Below, piece after piece: positions 28,001-37,122 of a DNA stretch of 64,000 bases. The notes under the pieces are model-generated. The model did not search any database. It was not told where the DNA came from and worked only from the letters and a program-made list of their open reading frames with translations. Positions within the stretch are counted from its first letter, which is position 1; every line of letters starts with the position of its first letter. The DNA is taken from positions 1,790,001 to 1,854,000 of the forward strand of contig NZ_CP049740.1 of the NCBI RefSeq assembly GCF_011100465.1, in the 5' to 3' direction. Source of the stretch: Jeotgalibaca arthritidis. GTDB lineage: Bacteria; Bacillota; Bacilli; Lactobacillales; Aerococcaceae. Position numbers and translations under genes: made by a program.

Positions 28001-28257
28001 CTGGACTTGAGGTAGAAACGATTGATAAAATCAACGCTAATAATAATGCTATTTTAGATGCGATTCACAATGGAAGAATCAACTTAGTGGTGAATACGAT
28101 GACAACAGGGCAAACAAGTGAAACAGCTGGGTTCCTTATTCGTCGAGAAACTGTGGAAAATAATATTCCGTGTTTGACGTCCTTGGATACTGCAGAAGCA
28201 TTATTGCAGGCTGTTGAAACCACCCATTTCCAATTGGAAGACATGTCTAAAGCATAA
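25066..28257 (+). CDS. carB: Carbamoyl-phosphate synthase large subunit
   Basis: Forms carbamoyl phosphate from bicarbonate, ammonia and two ATP. Two homologous ATP-grasp halves are visible, each opening with VLGSGPIxIGQxxEFDYA (residues ~10 and ~560) and each with a [21 protein letters not shown] loop and EVNPRxSRSS(A/T) metal site. The C-terminal ~130 residues form the MGS-like allosteric domain ([13 protein letters not shown]). 1063 residues is normal. No other pyr genes lie nearby. Confidence 0.97.
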   Translation: MPKRTDIKTILVIGSGPIIIGQAAEFDYAGTQACLALREEGYRVILVNSNPATIMTDVEIADKVYMEPLTLEFISNIIRKERPDALLPTLGGQTGLNMAVELDRAGVLEQFQVELLGTKLSSIEQAEDRDLFRQLMMTLNQPVPESDIVHTVEEAVAFSETVGYPLIVRPAFTMGGSGGGICNDEEELRDIVANGLRYSPVTQCLLEKSIAGFKEIEYEVMRDSNDNAIVVCNMENVDPVGVHTGDSIVVAPAQTMSDKEHQMLRDVSLQIIRALKIEGGCNVQLALDPHSFDYYVIEVNPRVSRSSALASKATGYPIAKMAAKIAVGLTLDEMKNPVTGTSYAAFEPTLDYIVSKIPRFPFDKFEKGDRSLGTQMKATGEVMAMGHTFEESMLKAVRSLEYGVHHLGLPQAQAESVTMEEIESHIRLACDERLFYIGEAMRRGVTVETIHEWSTIDFFFLYKFKHIIDLEKELVEHPNDLELLADVKKYGFSDQIISELWDMPTEAVYNLRKANGIVPVFKMVDTCAGEFESSTPYFYSTYETEQESIPSEREKIIVLGSGPIRIGQGVEFDYATVHAVWAIQEAGYEAIVINNNPETVSTDFSVSDKLYFEPLTEEDVMTIIDLEQPKGVVVQFGGQTAINLADKLVKYGVNILGTSLEDLDRAEDRKLFEQLLRDLEIPQAPGKTAVTVEEAVAVADEIGYPVLVRPSYVLGGRAMQIVYNQADLERYMKEAVIASPDRPVLVDHYLVGQELEVDAICDGETVVIPGIMEHIERAGVHSGDSIAVYPPQRLSEELRKTIEDYTIRVAQGLNTVGLVNIQFVISDGRVYIIEVNPRSSRTIPFLSKVTAIPMAKLAMKGILGLSLKEAGYTTGLVDDQDGVYVKMPVFSFNKLKQVDTVLGPEMKSTGEAIGKDINLPKALYKGFVASGVRVPAYGAVLMTVADKDKEEATAIAKRFARAGYRLIATKGTAKTLEAAGLEVETIDKINANNNAILDAIHNGRINLVVNTMTTGQTSETAGFLIRRETVENNIPCLTSLDTAEALLQAVETTHFQLEDMSKA

Positions 28258-28285
28258 AACAATCAAAAAGTGGGAAAATTCCCCA

Positions 28286-28358
28286 CCAACTTAAAAGTTG
28301 GTAAATCTTTTAAAATCAATCCTTTTTCTGAATTTAATCAGAAAAAGGATTTTTTTTT
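28286..28358 (+). terminator. Terminator region after carB
   Basis: A hairpin ACCAACTT/AAGTTGGT is followed by a strong intrinsic terminator, AATCCTTTTTCTGA with TCAGAAAAAGGATT and a T8 run. It isolates carAB from the division cluster. Confidence 0.9.
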
Positions 28359-28376
28359 GCATTTTTGTGAAATAGG

Positions 28377-28400
28377 GTGGTGGGAAGTGGGGGAATGTGG
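28377..28400 (+). promoter_or_regulatory. MraZ boxes ahead of the dcw cluster
   Basis: GTGG occurs at 28377, 28387 and 28397, exactly ten bases apart within a G-rich stretch (TGGGA between them). This is the periodic repeat bound by the MraZ ring, which represses its own operon. A weak -10-like TAGACT follows at 28401. Confidence 0.8.
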
Positions 28401-28437
28401 TAGACTGAATTCATATTGTAGAGTGGGGTGATTTCTC

Positions 28438-28869
28438 ATGCTGATTGGCGAATATAAACACAATATGGACGCAAAAGGTCGTATTATTATGCCAGCTAAG
28501 TTCCGTGAAGAACTTGGTCAGTCGTTCATCCTAACAAGAGGTTTGGATGGGTGTTTATTTGGTTATCCAATGGAACAGTGGGAAATCCTTCAAGAAAAGC
28601 TAAAACAACTGCCCCTAGCAAAAAAAGATGCTCGGGCATTCGTCCGTTTCTTTTATTCTGCTGCAACTAAAGCAGAAATTGATAAACAGGGAAGAATTAA
28701 TGTACCAGCCAATTTAGCTGAGTATGCAAAAATTGAAAAAGAATGTCGTGTTGTCGGCGTGTCAGATCGTATTGAGATTTGGAGTGATACGAAGTGGGAA
28801 GATTTTGCTGATATGGCAGCAGACTCGTTTGAAGACATTGCTGAGAGTATGATTGATTTTGGATTGTAG
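28438..28869 (+). CDS. mraZ: Transcriptional regulator MraZ
   Basis: DNA-binding protein with two AbrB-like SpoVT halves, each with the D-x-K-G-R motif: [16 protein letters not shown] near residue 10 and [17 protein letters not shown] near residue 80. It forms ring oligomers and represses the division and cell-wall cluster by binding repeats upstream of itself, which are visible here. 143 residues is usual. GGGGTG lies seven bases before ATG. Confidence 0.96.
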   Translation: MLIGEYKHNMDAKGRIIMPAKFREELGQSFILTRGLDGCLFGYPMEQWEILQEKLKQLPLAKKDARAFVRFFYSAATKAEIDKQGRINVPANLAEYAKIEKECRVVGVSDRIEIWSDTKWEDFADMAADSFEDIAESMIDFGL

Positions 28870-28877
28870 GTGAAAAT

Positions 28878-29825
28878 ATGACTGAATTTGAACATTACAG
28901 TGTCCTTCTTGATGAATCAATTGAAGGTTTAGCAATTAAGCCAGATGGTATTTATGTTGATTGCACACTTGGTGGCGCAGGCCACAGTCGTAAAATATTA
29001 GAAAAATTAAACGAAAACGGTCACTTATATGCCTTTGACCAAGATCGTATCGCTATTGAGAACGCAGAACGCGAACTAGCTCCTTACATTGAAAAAGGGC
29101 AAGTCACGTTAATTAAAGAAAATTTCCGTTATTTAAAAGAAGAATTAGAAACAAGAGGTGTTGAAAAAGTTGATGGTATTCTTTATGACCTAGGTGTGTC
29201 ATCACCGCAACTTGATCAAGCAGAACGTGGCTTTAGCTACCGTTTTGACGCGCCGCTCGATATGAGAATGAATCAAGACCAAGAATTAACTGCTATGACA
29301 ATTGTGAATGAATGGCCCTATGAAGCTTTAGTAAAAATCTTTTTCCGTTACGGAGAAGAGAAGTTTTCGAAGCAAATTGCCAGACGTATTGAACGTGAGA
29401 GAGAAGACCATCAGATTGTAACGACTGGAGAACTTGTTGATATTATTCGTGAGAGTATTCCAGCTCCTGCTAGACGTAAAGGAGGACATCCGGGTAAGCG
29501 TATTTTCCAAGCGTTGCGTATCGCTGTAAATGATGAGCTATCTGCTATTTCAGATTCATTAGAAGATGCATTAGAGATGGTAGGCATCGGGGGACGTGTG
29601 AGCGTTATTACCTTCCAATCATTGGAAGACCGAATTGTTAAAGTTATGTTTAAGGAAGCATCATCTGTTATGGATGTACCAGCTAATCTACCTGTTTTAC
29701 CAAAAGATATTGAAGCTGACTTCCGCTTGGTAAACCGTAAACCTATTTTACCGTCAGACTTTGAATTGTCTGAGAATAGACGCTCACAAAGTTCGAAACT
29801 ACGTATTATTGAGCGAGTGAAATAG
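28878..29825 (+). CDS. rsmH: 16S rRNA (cytosine1402-N4)-methyltransferase RsmH
   Basis: SAM-dependent methyltransferase (MraW) acting on C1402 in the ribosomal P-site. Seen: [13 protein letters not shown] at the start, [14 protein letters not shown] as the SAM loop, [44 protein letters not shown], and C-terminal RPPMP-like [10 protein letters not shown]. 315 residues is normal. Follows mraZ by eight bases. Confidence 0.96.
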   Translation: MTEFEHYSVLLDESIEGLAIKPDGIYVDCTLGGAGHSRKILEKLNENGHLYAFDQDRIAIENAERELAPYIEKGQVTLIKENFRYLKEELETRGVEKVDGILYDLGVSSPQLDQAERGFSYRFDAPLDMRMNQDQELTAMTIVNEWPYEALVKIFFRYGEEKFSKQIARRIEREREDHQIVTTGELVDIIRESIPAPARRKGGHPGKRIFQALRIAVNDELSAISDSLEDALEMVGIGGRVSVITFQSLEDRIVKVMFKEASSVMDVPANLPVLPKDIEADFRLVNRKPILPSDFELSENRRSQSSKLRIIERVK

Positions 29826-29859
29826 GACTTAAACGCATGAAATAGAAGGAGTGGGATAT

Positions 29860-30246
29860 TTGGCAACACCAGAATATGCAGAGTCTACTTATAACCAAAC
29901 GCTACCGAACTATAGTCCGCAGCCAAGCCAAGAGCCAAAGTCTCCTGAGATAGTTAGACCTAGTAAAAAACCAAGCATCATTACAAAAAAAGAAATCATG
30001 ACGATGACAGTGGTTGGGGTTACAGCAATTATATTGTTATTTAGCAGTTTGATTACACAAGTCACACTGTCAAATCAGAATCGTAGCTATCAAGATTTAC
30101 AACAAACAAATGTCATGATTACAACTGAAAATAATAATTTAAGTCAAGAAGTTCAAGAATTATCACGCTACAACCGAGTTATGGAGATTGCAGAAAAACT
30201 CGGTTTAAAAATGAATGAAACTAACATAAGGAATGTAAACGAATGA
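29860..30246 (+). CDS. ftsL: Cell division protein FtsL
   Basis: Bitopic divisome protein: a proline-rich cytoplasmic tail, one membrane segment (about residues 47-68, VVGVTAIILLFSSLITQV), then an extracellular leucine-zipper-like coiled coil (YQDLQQTNVMITTENNNL and on). 128 residues is usual. Start TTG follows GAAGGAG by several bases; the GTG three codons earlier lies in the ribosome site. Overlaps the PBP gene by four bases. FtsL, DivIB and DivIC control septal synthesis together. Confidence 0.88.
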   Translation: MATPEYAESTYNQTLPNYSPQPSQEPKSPEIVRPSKKPSIITKKEIMTMTVVGVTAIILLFSSLITQVTLSNQNRSYQDLQQTNVMITTENNNLSQEVQELSRYNRVMEIAEKLGLKMNETNIRNVNE

Positions 30247-32384
30247 AGGATAAGAATAACCCCCAAAAGAACCGTCGTATAATGACTAAAATTATGATGC
30301 TGCTGACGGGATTGATGTTCCTGATCTTTGTTGTTCGCTTCTCAACCATTATGTTAACTAAAAAGGTAGACGGTGTAGATTTAAGTGAACAAATTGATAA
30401 CTTGTATTCAAGAAGTAGCATCCTGCCTGCAAAAAGAGGAACCATCTATGATATTGGTGGCAATCCTATTGCTATGGATGCTACTTCTTATTCGTTAGTT
30501 GGCGTTTTAACAGATAAATGGAGCCAAGACGAAAAAAATCCACAGCACATCATTGACAAAGAACAAACAGCTGAAGCATTAGCGAAGCATATTGATATGT
30601 CAAACAGTGAGATTCTATCTCTATTAAATCAAGAAAATGTCGACCAAGTTGAATTTGGTTTGGCAGGTACTAATTTAAGTTATGGTATAAAAGCAGCTAT
30701 TGAAGAAGAGGAGTTAAATGGTATTTTCTTTGAAGAAACGCCATCTCGTCTCTATCCAAATGGTGTCTTTGCATCTCATCTTGTCGGCTATGCTGCTGTT
30801 GATTCTGAATCAGAAGATAGCGTTTTGGTAGGGATGATGGGAATTGAGCAAGCCTTTGATGATTTATTAAATGGTCAAGATGGTAAAGTGACCGATCAAA
30901 AAGATTCGCAAGGTTATGGTATCCCAGGGACAGAAGTGGTTCTTGAAGAACCGATTGATGGGAAAGAGATTTATCTAACCTTAGACATGAGGCTACAAAC
31001 CTATTTGGAAACATTGATGACAAAGGTTTATGAAGAGGCGGAGCCAGAAGAAATGGTTGCCATGCTAGTGAATCCTAAAACAGGAGCCGTTATGGCAGCG
31101 ACACAACGTCCGACTTTCAATGCGACTACAATGGAAGGCATCGATGAGAGATGGCAAAACCTTTTAGTGGAAGAAGCGTTTGAGCCGGGCTCAACCTTTA
31201 AAATATTGACGATTGCTGCTGCAATCAATGAAGGTATTTTTCGTCCGTATGATACCTATCAATCAGGTTCGATTGAGGTAGAAGGCGGCAAGATTAGCGA
31301 CTACAACTTAGTTGGTTGGGGACCAATTTCATACTTAGAAGGTTTTGGACGTTCAAGTAACGTCATGGTTGTGAAACTCGTTCAAGAAATGGGTTATGAT
31401 GTTTGGGAAGAATACATGCAAGCATTTGGTATGACAACACCAACAGAATCCAAGCTAGCAAATGAAGCGACAGGTCATTATAACTATGACTACCCATTGG
31501 AAAAGGCAAATACCTCATTTGGACAAGGGGTAACCGTAACACCATTCCAGCTTATCCAAGCTTTTACTTCCGTTGCTAATGGTGGAGACATGATGAAGCT
31601 AAACTATATTCATAAAATTGTTGATCCTGAAACAGGAGAAGAAACGATCATTGAGCCTGAAAAACTATCCTCTCCAATTACAGCTGAGACAGCTAGTGTC
31701 GTATTAGATTATTTGACTACTGTTGTTTATGAAGACTATGGAACAGCCTCTGCTTATGCGATTGATAATGCCACAGTCGGTGTTAAAACTGGGACAGCAG
31801 AATTAGTTAATCCGGAGACAGGATTATATTATACAGGACAATATGAATATCTGTATTCAGCAGTTGGTTTTGCACCAGCTGAAGATCCTGATTACATTCT
31901 ATATGTCACTTTAAAAATGCCAAAAAATAATACAGATAAAAATTTTGTCAACTATTTAACAGATGTCTTTAATCCGATGATGACCCGAGCAGTTTCTTAC
32001 AGCGAATTAGGAATTGAAACGGATGGTACAACTAAAAAAGGTATGATACCAAAAGTAACAGGTCAATCAAAAGAGGAAGCTATTTCAACTTTAGAAGCAG
32101 CAGGCTTTTCATCTGTTAGTCTAATCGGTAGTGGAAGTAGAATTGTCCAACAGTTTCCTTATAATGAGACTGAAGCGCTCTTCAACCAAAAAGTTGTGTT
32201 AATGACTGAAGGCGCAATGACTATGCCAGATGTACGTGGTTGGTCCAAAGACGATGTTTTAAAAATTGCCGAATTAACAGGTGTGAGCTTCGAATTTGAG
32301 GGAGACGGTTATGTCGTTTACCAACAACTAAATGCTGGTTCATTAATTAATGTTGAAGAATCAATCAAAATTATTTTAGAATAG
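30243..32384 (+). CDS. pbp2x: Class B penicillin-binding protein with PASTA domains (PBP2X type)
   Basis: Septal peptidoglycan transpeptidase (FtsI-like), membrane-anchored by one N-terminal segment (residues ~16-36). Seen: dimerisation domain with RGTIYDIGGNPIA, transpeptidase motifs S317-TFK, SSN (371-373) and KTGTAE, then two C-terminal PASTA repeats beginning GMIPKVTGQSKEEAI and TMPDVRGWSKDDV. 713 residues fits PBP2X/PbpB. A long hairpin without T-run separates it from mraY. Confidence 0.95.
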   Translation: MKDKNNPQKNRRIMTKIMMLLTGLMFLIFVVRFSTIMLTKKVDGVDLSEQIDNLYSRSSILPAKRGTIYDIGGNPIAMDATSYSLVGVLTDKWSQDEKNPQHIIDKEQTAEALAKHIDMSNSEILSLLNQENVDQVEFGLAGTNLSYGIKAAIEEEELNGIFFEETPSRLYPNGVFASHLVGYAAVDSESEDSVLVGMMGIEQAFDDLLNGQDGKVTDQKDSQGYGIPGTEVVLEEPIDGKEIYLTLDMRLQTYLETLMTKVYEEAEPEEMVAMLVNPKTGAVMAATQRPTFNATTMEGIDERWQNLLVEEAFEPGSTFKILTIAAAINEGIFRPYDTYQSGSIEVEGGKISDYNLVGWGPISYLEGFGRSSNVMVVKLVQEMGYDVWEEYMQAFGMTTPTESKLANEATGHYNYDYPLEKANTSFGQGVTVTPFQLIQAFTSVANGGDMMKLNYIHKIVDPETGEETIIEPEKLSSPITAETASVVLDYLTTVVYEDYGTASAYAIDNATVGVKTGTAELVNPETGLYYTGQYEYLYSAVGFAPAEDPDYILYVTLKMPKNNTDKNFVNYLTDVFNPMMTRAVSYSELGIETDGTTKKGMIPKVTGQSKEEAISTLEAAGFSSVSLIGSGSRIVQQFPYNETEALFNQKVVLMTEGAMTMPDVRGWSKDDVLKIAELTGVSFEFEGDGYVVYQQLNAGSLINVEESIKIILE

Positions 32385-32407
32385 GAAATGTTAGGCTATA
32401 ATGTCAT

Positions 32408-32442
32408 ACGAAACAGGAAGCAACTAGTGCTTCCTGTTTCGT
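32408..32442. repeat. 15-bp perfect hairpin between pbp2x and mraY
   Basis: ACGAAACAGGAAGCA and TGCTTCCTGTTTCGT are perfect complements around the loop ACTAG. No T-run follows on either strand, so it is not a normal terminator. Confidence 0.75.
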
Positions 32443-32464
32443 GAACATTTCGAGGAGGAATATT

Positions 32465-33430
32465 ATGGAGTGGACAGAAATGCTGATACCGTTTGTCTTT
32501 AGCTTTGCACTGACAATCAGCATCATGCCGATTTATATTGGCTATTTAAAGATTAGACAGTTTGGTCAAACGACAAGAGAAGAAGGACCTTTATGGCATG
32601 AAGCTAAAAGTGGAACACCAACTATGGGTGGTGTTGTTTTTGTTATTGCTGCCATTTTAATTATGATTGCGACAGCAGTATGGAAAACTGTTTTTAACTA
32701 TTCAATGATCATGCTGATTGTTGTTCTTTTATTTTTTGCACTTATTGGTTTCTGGGATGATTTTATTAGTATCTTTAAAAAACAGAATGAAGGCTTAACA
32801 TCTAAACAAAAATTCTTGGCCCAAATCGTGGGTTCCATTCTTTTTGTTGGTTTGTTTTATTTAAGCGGCGCTGCACCAACCATTGCATTGCCATTTATTG
32901 GGCGTGTAGAAAGTTGGGTGCTTTTTGCTGTCTTTACTATTATCTGGATTACTGGTTTTTCAAATGCGGTTAACTTAACAGATGGATTAGATGGATTAGT
33001 AGCTGGAACAGCTAGTGTTGCTTACGCTGCGTATGCTTATATTGCTTATCTACAAAATCAAGTAGAAGTATTGATTTTCTGTCTAGCTGTTATTGGTGGG
33101 TTAGTAGGCTTCTTTGTTTTCAATAAAAAGCCAGCCAAAATATTTATGGGAGATGTCGGTTCTCTAGCACTAGGAGCGGGATTAGCGGTTGTTTCTATAT
33201 CGTTACATCAAGAATGGAGCCTCTTATTAATTGGCTTAATTTTTGTTATCGAAACTGCTAGCGTGATGATGCAAGTGACATCGTTCAAACTGACTGGCAA
33301 GAGAATCTTTAAAATGAGCCCGATTCATCATCATTTTGAAATGAGTGGATGGAGTGAGTGGCGTGTCGTTACAACCTTTTGGATTGTGGGACTTATTGCA
33401 GCCGTTTTAGGCCTATTACTAATCGTATAA
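32465..33430 (+). CDS. mraY: Phospho-N-acetylmuramoyl-pentapeptide transferase
   Basis: Integral membrane enzyme making lipid I from UDP-MurNAc-pentapeptide and undecaprenyl phosphate. About ten hydrophobic segments. Motifs: GTPTMGGVVF near residue 45, GFWDDFI with the catalytic aspartate pair near residue 98, NAVNLTDGLDGL near residue 170, FMGDVGSLALG near residue 226 and MSPIHHHFEMSGWSE. The start ATG follows GAGGAGGAA; an upstream in-frame GTG overlaps the hairpin and lacks a site. Confidence 0.96.
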   Translation: MEWTEMLIPFVFSFALTISIMPIYIGYLKIRQFGQTTREEGPLWHEAKSGTPTMGGVVFVIAAILIMIATAVWKTVFNYSMIMLIVVLLFFALIGFWDDFISIFKKQNEGLTSKQKFLAQIVGSILFVGLFYLSGAAPTIALPFIGRVESWVLFAVFTIIWITGFSNAVNLTDGLDGLVAGTASVAYAAYAYIAYLQNQVEVLIFCLAVIGGLVGFFVFNKKPAKIFMGDVGSLALGAGLAVVSISLHQEWSLLLIGLIFVIETASVMMQVTSFKLTGKRIFKMSPIHHHFEMSGWSEWRVVTTFWIVGLIAAVLGLLLIV

Positions 33431-33445
33431 TGGAGGAAGCATAGG

Positions 33446-34804
33446 ATGAAAGATACAGTGTTTAAAAATAAGAAAGTACTGGTTCTAGGACTTGCCCTAA
33501 GTGGTTTTCATGCTGCAAAATTATTACTAAAATTAGGCGCACTCGTAACCGTCAATGATGCTAAAGAACTTGAAAATAATCCTGATGCTCAAGAATTAGT
33601 CGCATCAGGTATTCGAGTGATTGCAGGTCACCATCCAGTAGAATTACTAGATGAGAATTTTTCTTATATCATTAAAAATCCAGGCATACCTTACAGTAAT
33701 CCTATGTTAGAACGTGCTTCCGAACTAGAGATTCCTATTTTAACGGAAGTTGAACTAGCAGCTGCTATTATGGAAGCAGAATTAATTGCTATTACAGGAA
33801 CAAATGGGAAAACAACAACAACGACAATGATTCAGGAATTATTAGACTATAAACGCTCAAGCGGGAAGGCATATAAAGCAGGGAATATTGGTATTCCAGC
33901 TTCTGCTGTAGCCCAAGAAGCTAAAGCGGGTGATGATATTGTTATGGAATTATCGAGTTTCCAATTAATGGGAATTGACCAACTTCATCCAAAAATTGCT
34001 GTCATTACGAATATTACAGAAGCACACCTTGACTACCATGGCACGCGACAAGAGTACGTAAAGGCAAAATTACGAATCACTGAAAATCAAACTGAAGCAG
34101 ATTACTTAATCTTAAATTGGGACCAAGAGGAATTAAGAGAACTATCTAAGCAATCTAAAGCCCAGATTATTCCATTTTCGCGTCAAACTGAAGTCGAGAA
34201 CGGTGTCTACATAAAAGATGACATGATTTATTTCAAAGACGAAGCAGTCTGTCCACTCTCAGCACTTCGTGTGCCTGGTAGCCATAATGTTGAAAATGCA
34301 TTGGCAGCAGTAGCCGTTGCTAAATTGAAAGAAATGAACAACGCTTATATTGCAGAAGCCTTGTCACAGTTTGGCGGCGTTAAACACCGCATTCAGTTTG
34401 TCAAAAACGTGAATGGTCGTTCGTTCTATAATGATTCAAAATCAACAAATATCATCGCAGCTCAAACAGCATTAACTAGTTTCCCCGATAAAGACGTTAT
34501 CCTACTAGCAGGTGGACTTGATCGTGGCAATGGCTTTGATGAACTGTTACCTCATTTAACAGCTGTTAAAGCAATGGTTCTGTTTGGTGAAACAAAAGAT
34601 AAATTAAAAGCAACTGGTGAAAAAGCCGGCATTTCAACGATTATATTAACTGACAATGTGACAACTGCTGTAGCAGAAGCTTATCAGATTAGTCAAGAAG
34701 ATGATATCATCCTCCTATCACCAGCTTGTGCGAGTTGGGATCAATATAAAAACTTTGAAATTCGAGGAGACCAATTTATTGAAGCAGTTGAAGGCTTAGA
34801 ATAA
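33446..34804 (+). CDS. murD: UDP-N-acetylmuramoylalanine--D-glutamate ligase
   Basis: Cytoplasmic Mur ligase adding D-glutamate to UDP-MurNAc-L-alanine. Seen: N-terminal UDP-binding VLVLGLALSGFHAAKLL, ATP loop AITGTNGKTTTTTM near residue 117, the central EAHLDYHGTRQEYVKAK with carbamylated-lysine region, and the C-terminal NDSKSTNIIAAQTAL and SPACASWDQYKNFEIRGDQF. 452 residues is usual. Between mraY and murG as expected. Confidence 0.97.
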   Translation: MKDTVFKNKKVLVLGLALSGFHAAKLLLKLGALVTVNDAKELENNPDAQELVASGIRVIAGHHPVELLDENFSYIIKNPGIPYSNPMLERASELEIPILTEVELAAAIMEAELIAITGTNGKTTTTTMIQELLDYKRSSGKAYKAGNIGIPASAVAQEAKAGDDIVMELSSFQLMGIDQLHPKIAVITNITEAHLDYHGTRQEYVKAKLRITENQTEADYLILNWDQEELRELSKQSKAQIIPFSRQTEVENGVYIKDDMIYFKDEAVCPLSALRVPGSHNVENALAAVAVAKLKEMNNAYIAEALSQFGGVKHRIQFVKNVNGRSFYNDSKSTNIIAAQTALTSFPDKDVILLAGGLDRGNGFDELLPHLTAVKAMVLFGETKDKLKATGEKAGISTIILTDNVTTAVAEAYQISQEDDIILLSPACASWDQYKNFEIRGDQFIEAVEGLE

Positions 34805-34812
34805 ATTTAACT

Positions 34813-34850
34813 ATGAAAAGAGGTGACGAGCTAATTTAGCTCTCATACTT
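34813..34850 (+). promoter_or_regulatory. Translation start region of murG with a hairpin after the Shine-Dalgarno
   Basis: The only good ribosome site is AGAGGTGA at about 34819-34826, 24 bases from the murG ATG. Between them GAGCTA-ATT-TAGCTC (34828-34842) forms a perfect six-pair hairpin. If folded it shortens the effective spacing to nine bases. An eight-codon reading frame (ATG at 34813 to TAG at 34837) also spans the site but has no ribosome site of its own. Confidence 0.55.
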
Positions 34851-35954
34851 ATGAAACTATTACTATCAGGTGGCGGAACAGGTGGTCACATCTATCCAGC
34901 GTTAGCATTAGCAAAACGGATTAAAGAACAGCACCCAGATGCTGAATTTTTATATGTCGGTACAGACAAAGGGTTAGAAAGTACAATAGTCCCTAAAGCA
35001 GGGATTGCCTTTAAGTCTGTTGAGATTCAAGGTTTAAAACGTTCCTTATCATTAGATAACCTCAAAACAGTTTATTTAATGTTAACGAGTGTTTCTAAAT
35101 CAAAAAAAATCATTAAAGATTTTCAACCCGACGTGGTGATTGGAACAGGTGGATACGTTTGTGCACCCGTTCTATACGCAGCTGCCAAACTTAATATCCC
35201 AACGATTATTCACGAGCAAAACTCAGTTGCCGGTGTGACAAATAAATTTTTAGCTCGCTATGTTAATAAAATTGCGCTTTGTTTTGAAGATGCTAAAGAT
35301 GACTTTCAAAAATACGCCGACAAACTAATTGTCACAGGAAATCCACGTGCCCAAGAAGTTGCTCAAATAAGTGAAACAACACCGCTTTCTGAATTTGGCT
35401 TAGATGATACGCGTCCTACCGTACTTGTCTTTGGGGGCAGTCGGGGAGCAGAAAAAATCAATCAGTCAATGATTGAAGCTGCTAAGCATTTCCAAGATAA
35501 AGATTATCAAGCGTTGTTAGTGACAGGAGAGCGTCATTTTGATGCTATTCAAGCTCAAATTGAGATGATTCAGCCAACCATTACGAATGTAAAGGTTGTT
35601 CCTTATATTGAGAATATGCCTGCTTTGTTTAAGAGCATTGATTTAGTTGCTTGCCGAAGTGGTGCAACCACACTAACTGAATTAACAGCTCTAGGAGTAG
35701 CAAGTATTTTAATTCCGAGTCCTTATGTCACCAATAACCATCAGTTGAAAAATGCAGAGAGTTTGTCTCATAACCAAGCTGCTGAAATTTTAGAAGAAAA
35801 AGACTTAAACGGCAGTAGCCTGTTTACTTTGATTGATGATTTGTTGTCGGATGATGAAAAGAGAGCAGCTATGGCAGATCGTGCTAAAGCATTAGGTGTT
35901 CCTGATGCGGCCGACCGTCTGTACCAGCTAGTAGATGAACTGATGACACAATAA
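34851..35954 (+). CDS. murG: Lipid II synthase MurG (GlcNAc transferase)
   Basis: Peripheral membrane GT-B enzyme that adds GlcNAc to lipid I. Seen: LLSGGGTGGHIYPALALA glycine-rich acceptor loop at the N-terminus, IGTGGYVCAPV, IHEQNSVAGVTNKFLA, and the C-terminal donor site VFGGSRGAEKINQ and CRSGATTLTELTALG. 367 residues. The start is fixed by the conserved MKLLLSGGGTGG, although the Shine-Dalgarno lies unusually far upstream. Confidence 0.96.
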   Translation: MKLLLSGGGTGGHIYPALALAKRIKEQHPDAEFLYVGTDKGLESTIVPKAGIAFKSVEIQGLKRSLSLDNLKTVYLMLTSVSKSKKIIKDFQPDVVIGTGGYVCAPVLYAAAKLNIPTIIHEQNSVAGVTNKFLARYVNKIALCFEDAKDDFQKYADKLIVTGNPRAQEVAQISETTPLSEFGLDDTRPTVLVFGGSRGAEKINQSMIEAAKHFQDKDYQALLVTGERHFDAIQAQIEMIQPTITNVKVVPYIENMPALFKSIDLVACRSGATTLTELTALGVASILIPSPYVTNNHQLKNAESLSHNQAAEILEEKDLNGSSLFTLIDDLLSDDEKRAAMADRAKALGVPDAADRLYQLVDELMTQ

Positions 35955-35990
35955 TGTAAAATGAACGAAACAATACTAACAACAAAAAGG

Positions 35991-36031
35991 GCCTATCTTA
36001 GGATAGAATAGATAATGATACTAAGATAGGC
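35991..36031. repeat. 11-bp perfect hairpin between murG and divIB
   Basis: GCCTATCTTAG and CTAAGATAGGC are perfect complements around a 19-base loop containing GATAGAATAGATAATGAT. No T-run follows. Second such element in the cluster. Confidence 0.7.
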
Positions 36032-36055
36032 TGATGATTGAGGAGGTGTAGGAAG

Positions 36056-36913
36056 GTGTTTCAACGAAATAAGCAAGCTAAGCAGAAAAAAAGGAAACCA
36101 ATAGATAGTAAGCCGGTATACAGTTCTTCTATAAGAGAGGTAGCTGATCATAACGATTCATCGACATCTAAAAAGCCTCATTACTTATGGCTTTATGCTT
36201 TTTTTGTGCTTGGCTTATCAACAAGCGGATATTTGCTTTCTCCTTATGGAAGAGTTAACCAACTCTATGTTGAAGGGGAAACCATTGTTCCAGAGCAACT
36301 AATTATGGAAGCGAGCCAGATTACATCCAAACAAACTGTAATCGGAACACTGTCTAATCGCGTTGCTATTGAAGCACAAATTCAAGCTGCTTTACCTCAA
36401 ATCAGAATGGCAGATGTTGGTATCCAAGGCATAAATGATATTGTTGTTCACGTAGCTGATTATCAAACGGTCGCTTACATTGACAATGGCAATCGCTATC
36501 AGAGTGTTTTAGAAAATGGTGTCATTTTATTAGATGACTTAACGGTTCCACTAGGAAATCGCCCGTTAATTAAAGGCTTCGAGTCCGGATCTACACTAAA
36601 TAAGTTTATTACAGAATTTAGTAAGGCCTCTAGTGATATTCAAGATAGTATATCTGAAATCACCTATAAAGGAAGCGAGGAAAATCCGTATTCTATTACA
36701 ATCCATATGAATGATGGCAATCAAGTGAAAGCTAACCTCAATGAGTTCATTAGCAAAATGAACTATTATCCTGTTATACTTGAGGAGTTGGGTGGCCAAA
36801 AAGGCATTATTGACATGGAAGTAGGGGTGTTTTTCACACCTTTTGTATCTGAAGAAAGAGCTCAGGAAGACAGTCATGAAACTGTTGATAATGAAGATTT
36901 AAACGAAGAATAA
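36056..36913 (+). CDS. divIB: Cell division protein DivIB/FtsQ
   Basis: Bitopic divisome protein, 285 residues. A lysine-rich cytoplasmic tail, one membrane segment (about residues 45-65, LWLYAFFVLGLSTSGYLL), then an extracytoplasmic POTRA domain (VNQLYVEGETIVPEQLIMEAS) and a beta domain, with an acidic unstructured tail. Start is GTG seven bases after AGGAGGTG; an upstream in-frame TTG lies before the ribosome site. It stabilises FtsL and DivIC during septation. Confidence 0.9.
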   Translation: MFQRNKQAKQKKRKPIDSKPVYSSSIREVADHNDSSTSKKPHYLWLYAFFVLGLSTSGYLLSPYGRVNQLYVEGETIVPEQLIMEASQITSKQTVIGTLSNRVAIEAQIQAALPQIRMADVGIQGINDIVVHVADYQTVAYIDNGNRYQSVLENGVILLDDLTVPLGNRPLIKGFESGSTLNKFITEFSKASSDIQDSISEITYKGSEENPYSITIHMNDGNQVKANLNEFISKMNYYPVILEELGGQKGIIDMEVGVFFTPFVSEERAQEDSHETVDNEDLNEE

Positions 36914-36976
36914 AAGAGTTTTAAACTTAATAAAAGTTTTAATGGATTAATCTTTAAAAACCTTAAAAATAAAAGG

Positions 36977-37005
36977 TTGTTGTGCTAAAATAGGTAAGGT
37001 ATAAG
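36977..37005 (+). promoter_or_regulatory. Candidate ftsAZ promoter (TTGTTG-N17-TATAAG)
   Basis: Promoter-like pair with 17-base spacer in the 209-base gap before ftsA. A leader hairpin, CATACTGAA (37043) with TTCAGTATG (37079), follows. It would give ftsAZ their own transcription inside the cluster. Confidence 0.5.
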
Positions 37006-37122
37006 TAATTTTAAAAAAGACAAAGAAATGACGAACAGAAGTCATACTGAACAGTCATAAAAAATCGTAAGTCGTTCCTTCAGTATGTGAATGCAATAGG
37101 AAATCGGAGGTTTCAATAAGAT

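Noticed and set aside
34813-34839. Eight-codon mini-ORF ahead of murG as a firm leader-peptide gene
   Set aside because: No Shine-Dalgarno precedes its ATG, so it is kept only as an option within the murG start finding.
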